A DNA stretch of 64,000 bases from Onthomorpha sp937906975 (GTDB lineage Bacteria; Bacteroidota; Bacteroidia; Bacteroidales; P3), in contig JAZLDH010000018.1 in the NCBI GenBank assembly GCA_045614605.1, positions 1 to 64,000 of the forward strand, given 5' to 3'. Below are positions 59,210 to 64,000 of this stretch, in pieces. A program made the translations under genes and the position numbers. The first letter of the stretch is position 1. Every line of letters begins with the position of its first letter. The notes below the pieces were generated by a model that was given only the letters and a program-made list of their open reading frames with translations, did no database searches and was not told where the DNA came from.

Positions 59210-59254
59210 ATTTCTTAGCTTTTTTAAATTTTTTCTTAGACTTTTTTTTCTTAG
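59172..59254. repeat. 21-nt phased A/T array between the PLP enzyme and VWA genes
   Basis: Cores at 59172, 59193, 59214 and 59235 (CTAAG, then CTTAG three times) are exactly 21 nt apart, with one more CTTAG at 59250. The last core contains the stop codon of the minus-strand VWA-like gene (59251-59253). Confidence 0.8.
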
Positions 59255-61323
59255 ACTTTTCCCCAGAATTTTCTTAAGAACCATTCGCTTGAAAAGCAAA
59301 GGATAATCATTAGCCAATACCAAATAGAATTGATTAATTTTTTGTCTTCTTCTATTTGGTGAATGATTGGCTTTGCGTCTTCTTGGTTTTCTATTATTTT
59401 TTCTAATTCTTGCATTTGTGAAGGGTAGAGTAGTTGTCCGTTTGTTTTGACAGAGAGGGTGTAAAGCAAATCGTGTTTTGCTACTAAGTCTATTGCTTCT
59501 AATTCGTTGGCAGAAACTATGAAGCTTCCTTTGTCTGTGTAGTTTACTGCTCCGAAATTGGTTGTGGCTGTAAAGTTGTATTTTCCTGGGTTTAATTCTG
59601 CGATTTCTAATGTGTAGGCATTGGAAGTTTTAGAGAAGGTATAATCGTATATATCGCCGTTTTCGTTCTTTAAGTTTATCTTTACATCTGATGTATTAAC
59701 TAATTGATATGATTGGTTATATACTTCTGCTTCTAATCGTATGTCTTGTGTTTGGTTGTATATGCTTTCGTGTTTGATTTTAAAGGTGCTTTTGTCTTTA
59801 TCGCTTACAAGATATTGGATTGTCTTTTGTATGAGCTCATCAACCTCTTGTGTGGAATTGTTATGTAAATAGTTTCTTAGTCGCCATTTCCAAATATCTT
59901 CTCCGCATATAATGGCAGATTTGTTCTCTGCATTGTTGTTAAAGGTTATTAAAGGAAATTCGGTTTTTAGCGTGTTGTGGGTTTGATATGCTAAGGTTTG
60001 CAAGCCTTGTGATATGTCGTAGCGTGCAAGAGGTGTGGTTAGGGGAGGAAGATTTTTTAATATATCTACTGTTTCCTCGTTAAGAGAAAATAAAGAAAAG
60101 TCTTTGTTGAAACGAGCAAGTGAAGGAGTTTGCGAACTCTTGTTGTAGGCGTTTATTTTTAAGTCATTGTTGAGTTGATTGAATAGGTTAAAATTAGTTC
60201 TCTTTCCTATAATATATAGAATTGGTACGTGCTTTTCTTGAAGTTGTTTAAGGATTTCGTAAGATGCGTTGTCGTTTGGTAATTGGTGAGCAATCACTAA
60301 GTTAAGTTCATTTTGTTGTTGTAGTTCTTTAAGGTTGGAGACATTGATTAAGTTGTAATTTTTATTTTTGTTTACACTCTGTTTTATAGCTGAAACATCG
60401 GGGTGAGCTCCTGCGGTAAGAAATGCTATATTCTTACGAGTGTCTAATATTTTTACAAAAAAATCTCTTTTATTGTTTTCTTTGTTGATTTCGTCTTTTA
60501 GGGTTGTGATGCTTACTGTGTAGGGTTGTATTCCAGGTTCAAGAGAAGAGAATGTGGTTGTTAAATCTATTGAAAAATCCTCTTGGTCTATTATGATTTC
60601 TTTATGAAAAAGTGTTTTTCCTTTATGAGATAGGCTTATGTTTGCTTTTTCTCCCTTTGATTTTTGGGCTTTTATCGTAATTTCTAACGGACAAATGTCT
60701 TCTGTGTAGGAGATTTCGTTGTATCGTAACGAAGTAATGCTTAAATCTTTTCGTTGATTGGTGTCGCCTAATGCGATTGTGTGTATTGGGCAAGGGGTTT
60801 TATCAAGCGTATTCAAAGGATTCTTTCCAAAATTATTTATTCCGTCAGAGGCAATTACGATTGCAGAAAGATTTTGGTTGAAATATTCGTCTTGAATTTG
60901 GGTTAAAAAATCTGCAATGTCTGTGTGATAGTCTTTGAAATCAAAGGAAGAAGTTTCTTTTGTTTGGCTTCCAAAAGAATAAAGCTTTACTTTAAACTTT
61001 TTTTCTAAAGACTTTGATAATGAAGTCAAAGAGTTTATGTAATCATTCCTAAAAAAAAGAGAGTCTTTTGTTTTGATTATTGATGCGGAGTTGTCTTGTG
61101 CTATTACGATTATGGGTTTTTCTCTTATGTTTGTTTTCTTTCTTACAATAGGGCTTAGCAAGAGAAAAAGCAGTAGGAAGATTCCTGTTGCTCTTAGGCA
61201 GAAAAGTAATGTTTTTTGTTTTTTATTGAAAGTTTGCTTTGGGTAAAAATATACAAACCAAGCAATTAATATTGGTGCAACTATTATTGGAATTAACCAC
61301 CAAAGGGAATATTCTGTGAACAT
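59251..61323 (-). CDS. Large membrane protein with a VWA-like domain (BatA/Glu-amidotransferase-like)
   Basis: A 690-residue inner-membrane protein. Two hydrophobic segments lie at the start (LWWLIPIIVAPILIAWFVYFYP and LFCLRATGIFLLLFLLLSPIV), one at the end (SIWYWLMIILCFSSEWFLRKFWG). Residues 72-200 look like a von Willebrand A domain (PIIVIAQDNSASI with a D-x-S-x-S metal site, and IVIASDGINNFGKNPL). The rest is beta-rich and of unknown fold. The layout fits the Bacteroidota VWA proteins near BatA, but no MoxR gene is adjacent. It follows the TerB-DnaJ gene by 3 nt. Its stop codon lies within the A/T array. Confidence 0.78.
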   Translation of the reverse strand: MFTEYSLWWLIPIIVAPILIAWFVYFYPKQTFNKKQKTLLFCLRATGIFLLLFLLLSPIVRKKTNIREKPIIVIAQDNSASIIKTKDSLFFRNDYINSLTSLSKSLEKKFKVKLYSFGSQTKETSSFDFKDYHTDIADFLTQIQDEYFNQNLSAIVIASDGINNFGKNPLNTLDKTPCPIHTIALGDTNQRKDLSITSLRYNEISYTEDICPLEITIKAQKSKGEKANISLSHKGKTLFHKEIIIDQEDFSIDLTTTFSSLEPGIQPYTVSITTLKDEINKENNKRDFFVKILDTRKNIAFLTAGAHPDVSAIKQSVNKNKNYNLINVSNLKELQQQNELNLVIAHQLPNDNASYEILKQLQEKHVPILYIIGKRTNFNLFNQLNNDLKINAYNKSSQTPSLARFNKDFSLFSLNEETVDILKNLPPLTTPLARYDISQGLQTLAYQTHNTLKTEFPLITFNNNAENKSAIICGEDIWKWRLRNYLHNNSTQEVDELIQKTIQYLVSDKDKSTFKIKHESIYNQTQDIRLEAEVYNQSYQLVNTSDVKINLKNENGDIYDYTFSKTSNAYTLEIAELNPGKYNFTATTNFGAVNYTDKGSFIVSANELEAIDLVAKHDLLYTLSVKTNGQLLYPSQMQELEKIIENQEDAKPIIHQIEEDKKLINSIWYWLMIILCFSSEWFLRKFWGKV

Positions 61324-61326
61324 GTC

Positions 61327-62037
61327 TTATGCTATGCCTCTTTCTTTTTTAATTTTTTCGTAAGCGTTGGTAATTTCTTGGAATTTCTCTTTTGCTGCTT
61401 GTTGTGCTTGCTCTCCTAAACTTGCTACTTTGTCTGGGTGATATTTTATACACATACGTTTGTATGCTTTTTTGACTTCTTCGTCAGAGGCTTCTTTTGA
61501 GATTTGTAAAATTATGTAAGCAGAGTCTGTTTGCTCGAAATACATTGCTTCAATTGTCTTGTAGTCAGCAACAGATAAGCCAATTAAATTTGCAATCCTT
61601 GTGATTAAATCCTTTTCTACGCCAGAGCATAAACCATCTGCGCAAGCTATTCCAAAAAGATAATGAATTAGTTGAAGTTTTGATGAATAAGGTATTGAAA
61701 GTCTTATTTTTTCACATGATTGGTAAAGGTCTATTTCTTTATCTAATAGTTGTCGAAGAATATCTAATTTATTTCTTGCACTATCTTCACCAAAATTTTT
61801 GATTAAAAAGCTTTTTACAAACGAAAGTTCCGATTTCATTATCTTACCATCGGCTTTCATCACAGCGGCTGAAAGGATAAGTAATGCCATTGTGAAGTCA
61901 CCTTTTTCTTCTCCTTGTTTGTATTCTTTTTTTACTAAATTTTCAAGTAGCGAACCTACTCCGTATCCAATAATACTGCCAAATATTCCTCCCGTTACAA
62001 AACCGAATATGCTAGCAATCCATTTTATAATACCCAT
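61327..62037 (-). CDS. TerB-DnaJ domain protein, DjlA-like
   Basis: A 236-residue protein. Residues 1-30 are a Gly-rich hydrophobic segment (GIIKWIASIFGFVTGGIFGSIIGYGVGS) that may insert in the membrane. Residues 45-155 form a TerB-like helical domain (MALLILSAAVMKADGKIMKSELSFVKSFLIKN). Residues 170-236 are a J domain with the HPD motif in KYHPDKVASLG near 198. The order membrane anchor, TerB, J domain is that of the co-chaperone DjlA. It leads an operon with the VWA-like gene. Confidence 0.88.
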   Translation of the reverse strand: MGIIKWIASIFGFVTGGIFGSIIGYGVGSLLENLVKKEYKQGEEKGDFTMALLILSAAVMKADGKIMKSELSFVKSFLIKNFGEDSARNKLDILRQLLDKEIDLYQSCEKIRLSIPYSSKLQLIHYLFGIACADGLCSGVEKDLITRIANLIGLSVADYKTIEAMYFEQTDSAYIILQISKEASDEEVKKAYKRMCIKYHPDKVASLGEQAQQAAKEKFQEITNAYEKIKKERGIA

Positions 62038-62063
62038 AGCACTTTTTGCGTTATAAATTCGTG

Positions 62064-62071
62064 CAAAGATA
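62064..62071 (-). promoter_or_regulatory. -7 box for the TerB-DnaJ/VWA operon
   Basis: TATCTTTG on the minus strand, 27 nt before the ATG at 62037. Confidence 0.6.
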
Positions 62072-62093
62072 CGAATTAACTATTAAAATGTTT

Positions 62094-62101
62094 TATCTTT
62101 G
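62094..62101 (+). promoter_or_regulatory. -7 box for the ZIP gene
   Basis: TATCTTTG, 26 nt before the ATG at 62127. Confidence 0.6.
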
Positions 62102-62126
62102 CAAAATAAATAGAACTTTTTTTGAT

Positions 62127-62894
62127 ATGAATGCTATTTTTATTGCTTATTTGATACTATTTTTTTCCTGTCTTTTGAGCGGGTGTTTTGTATTTGTTTT
62201 GAAAAAGCAAGAAAATATCCTTTCTTATGTAGGGATTTTTGGTGGAGCTTTTCTTTTGGCGGTTTGTTTTGTGCATTTGTTGCCAGAGGCTCTTACCTTG
62301 CAGGGTGAAACTCATCTTTGTTGTGAAGATTCTCATCATCATTCTCATTCTTCTTCGTTTTTGAGTGTTGGGGTTTTTGTTTTGCTTGGATTTGTTTTGC
62401 AGTTGGTTTTGGAATTGCTTTCAAACGGTGCAGAACATGGGCATATTCATGATGAAAATCATCATTCTGAGCATAATTCTTACATAAAAGCGTTGATGAT
62501 TCTTTTAGGCGTTTCAATACATGCGTTTTTGGAAGGCTTTGCTCTTGTGGTTAATGGAGAGGTTAATTACTCTCTTTTGATAGGTGTGGTTTTGCATAAT
62601 ATTCCTATCGCAATGCTTTTGGTGAATGCTTTTATGCTTGCTCGTTGTCGTTGGTTTAAATCATTTTTGTTTTTGTCTGTTTTTGCGATAATGGGTGTTT
62701 TAGGGTCTATTTCAAGTATTTGTTTTGAGTTTTTGCACGATTATATGGGTTATGTAATAGGTTTTGTGGTTGGTATTTTGCTTCATGTTTCAATTAGCAC
62801 TCTTTTTGACTCAAAAGAAAGTCATAAATATAATTTTGTTCGTTTTGTAGTTGTAATAATCGCATTTGCATTAGCGGTTGTTTTGTCTCACTAA
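62127..62894 (+). CDS. ZIP family metal transporter
   Basis: A 255-residue membrane protein with about seven or eight segments. Two His-rich loops are typical: ETHLCCEDSHHHSHSS near residue 62 and HGHIHDENHHSEHN near 105. The metal-site segments are HAFLEGFALVV near 130 and LIGVVLHNIPIAMLLVNAF near 155, which are the ZIP signature positions. It probably imports zinc, iron or manganese. The ATG at 62127 is used since the earlier start at 62046 is inside the divergent promoter region. The glycosyltransferase gene follows by 18 nt. Confidence 0.9.
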   Translation: MNAIFIAYLILFFSCLLSGCFVFVLKKQENILSYVGIFGGAFLLAVCFVHLLPEALTLQGETHLCCEDSHHHSHSSSFLSVGVFVLLGFVLQLVLELLSNGAEHGHIHDENHHSEHNSYIKALMILLGVSIHAFLEGFALVVNGEVNYSLLIGVVLHNIPIAMLLVNAFMLARCRWFKSFLFLSVFAIMGVLGSISSICFEFLHDYMGYVIGFVVGILLHVSISTLFDSKESHKYNFVRFVVVIIAFALAVVLSH

Positions 62895-62912
62895 ATTCAG
62901 AAAAAGAATAAC

Positions 62913-64000
62913 AAATGAAACTCTCCATAGTAATTGTAAATTATAATGTAGAATATTTTTTAGAGCATTGTTTGTATTCTGTACAAAAAGCAATAAAAAA
63001 TATAGATGCAGAGGTGTTAATCGTCGATAATAACTCGGTTGATGCATCTGTTAAAATGCTGAAAGAAAAGTTTGCTGAATTTTATTTAATTGAAAACAAA
63101 GAAAATGTAGGCTTTGCAAAGGCAAACAATCAAGCGATGAGAATTGCAAAAGGTGAATATATACTTTTGTTAAATCCTGATACGGTTGTAGAAGAAGATA
63201 CTTTTGAAAAATGTATTGCCTTTATGGATTCGCATAGCGACTGCGGGGGGTTGGGAATTAAGATGATTGACGGACAAGGCAACATTTTAAAAGAAAGCAA
63301 ACGTGGTTTTCCTTCTCCTTGGGCAAGTTTTTGTAAGATGAGTGGCTTAACTTCTTTATTCCCTACCTCAAAAAAATATGCACAGTATTATATGGGGCAT
63401 CTTTCATACGAAGAAACAAATCAGGTTGATATACTTGCTGGTGCATATATGATGATGAGAAAGGAATGTCTTGATAAGGTTGGGCTTTTGGACGAGGATT
63501 ATTTTATGTATGGAGAAGATATTGATTTGTCTTATAGAATAACACTTGGTGGATACAAGAATTATTATTTTCCTGAGGCAACAATTATTCACTATAAGGG
63601 AGAATCTACTAAGAAATCAAGCCTTAACTATGTCTATACCTTTTATAATGCAATGGCAATCTTTGCAAGAAAACATTTAGATGCTAAGCAAAATAAATTA
63701 TATAGCTTTATAATTAAATTAGCTATTTGGATTAAGGCGTTTTTTGGCTTTTTTTCAAGGATTTTCAAAAACTTTGCTCTTCCATTCTTTGATTTTGCTT
63801 TGATTTATGTTGCTTTTTATTTTTTAGAAAAAGCTTGGGCAATTTATTATTGGGGTTGGGCAGATTATTATCCGCCACACTATATGTTGATTGCGGTGCC
63901 GTGTTATATTCTCATTCTTTTGACTTCGGTTTATGTGGCAGGGGGTTACTCAAAGAAGGTAAGAATACCAAAAATCATTTCGGGGATTTTCTCGGGTATG
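62913..64000 (+). CDS. Glycosyltransferase family 2 protein, cut by the window end
   Basis: The frame is open from the ATG at 62913 to the window edge (362 codons, no stop). The product begins MKLSIVIVNYNVEYFLEHC, has the nucleotide-sugar motifs VDNNSVDAS, KENVGFAKANNQAM and LLLNPDTVVEEDT (about 80-92), and MYGEDIDLSYR near 200. After about residue 250 come hydrophobic segments, so the full protein is probably membrane-bound and longer than 362 residues. It likely transfers a sugar (rhamnosyltransferase-like) in surface polysaccharide synthesis. Confidence 0.9.

Noticed and set aside
59135..59323. Minus-strand ORF rich in Lys, Leu and Arg with seven-residue repeats
   Set aside because: It is a translation of the 21-nt array and overlaps the end of the VWA gene; no start signal or homology is seen.

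Overview
This 64 kb window is AT-rich chromosomal DNA from a member of the Bacteroidota, most likely a Bacteroidales-type anaerobe. The signs are: four proteins or protein remnants ending in type IX secretion (T9SS) sorting domains; the Bacteroidota promoter architecture (a -7 box TAnnTTTG, often with TTTG or TTG about 19-20 nt upstream) in front of many genes; almost no Shine-Dalgarno sites; and families typical of the phylum (DUF5683 next to parAB, DUF3276, DUF5723, OmpA/PorT-type barrels, a PG_1098-like THUMP methyltransferase, flotillin FloA, a Lys-type SerA). No tRNA, rRNA, CRISPR array, transposase or prophage was seen.

Layout. 1-2.6 kb: two paralogous T9SS cargo genes, the first lacking its signal peptide. 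2.6-8.3 kb: yitT, then a compact run trmH-like, tex, OM barrel, coaD and flavin reductase. 8.3-13 kb (mostly minus): hutI, DUF5683, parB, parA, DUF3276, yggS. 13-23.9 kb: serA/serC, GNAT, an OM lipoprotein/barrel pair, THUMP methyltransferase, ung, pgi, secG. 24-28.5 kb: rpmH, rlmD, leuS. 28.5-32.1 kb: the accessory-looking part, with an 830-nt gene-free stretch holding a long 21-nt-periodic array and a nested RNA hairpin, then a CsgG-like/barrel fusion and an LRR/DUF5683-like fusion. 32-44 kb: tamB-like, tsaD, aroK, pyrG, an SLC13-type permease, dnaX and a Na+/H+ antiporter. 44-50 kb: dapD, two T9SS cargo genes, argS. 50-55.7 kb: a scarred duplication around an OM barrel gene, then clpS-nfeD-floA-uvrA. 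55.7-64 kb: panC, a holin-like membrane protein, fabG, a methionine gamma-lyase-type enzyme, a VWA-like membrane protein, a TerB-DnaJ protein, a ZIP transporter and a glycosyltransferase cut by the window edge.

The two most unusual signals are not genes of a known type. First, at least nine places carry arrays of a five-base core (CTTAG/CTAAG or CTTTG/CAAAG, in one array also TCGGA/TCCGA) repeated every 21 nt and separated almost only by A and T. These arrays lie between genes, form terminators, end on promoter -7 boxes, abut stop codons, and in two places run through conserved coding sequence in frame as seven-residue peptide repeats. Second, dnaX is split by a run of 12 A exactly where the gamma and tau forms of the clamp loader separate, consistent with slippage-based production of both forms. 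Additional candidates are a nested ~124-nt hairpin in the leader of the CsgG-like gene and a leader with two mutually exclusive hairpins ahead of the second T9SS gene.
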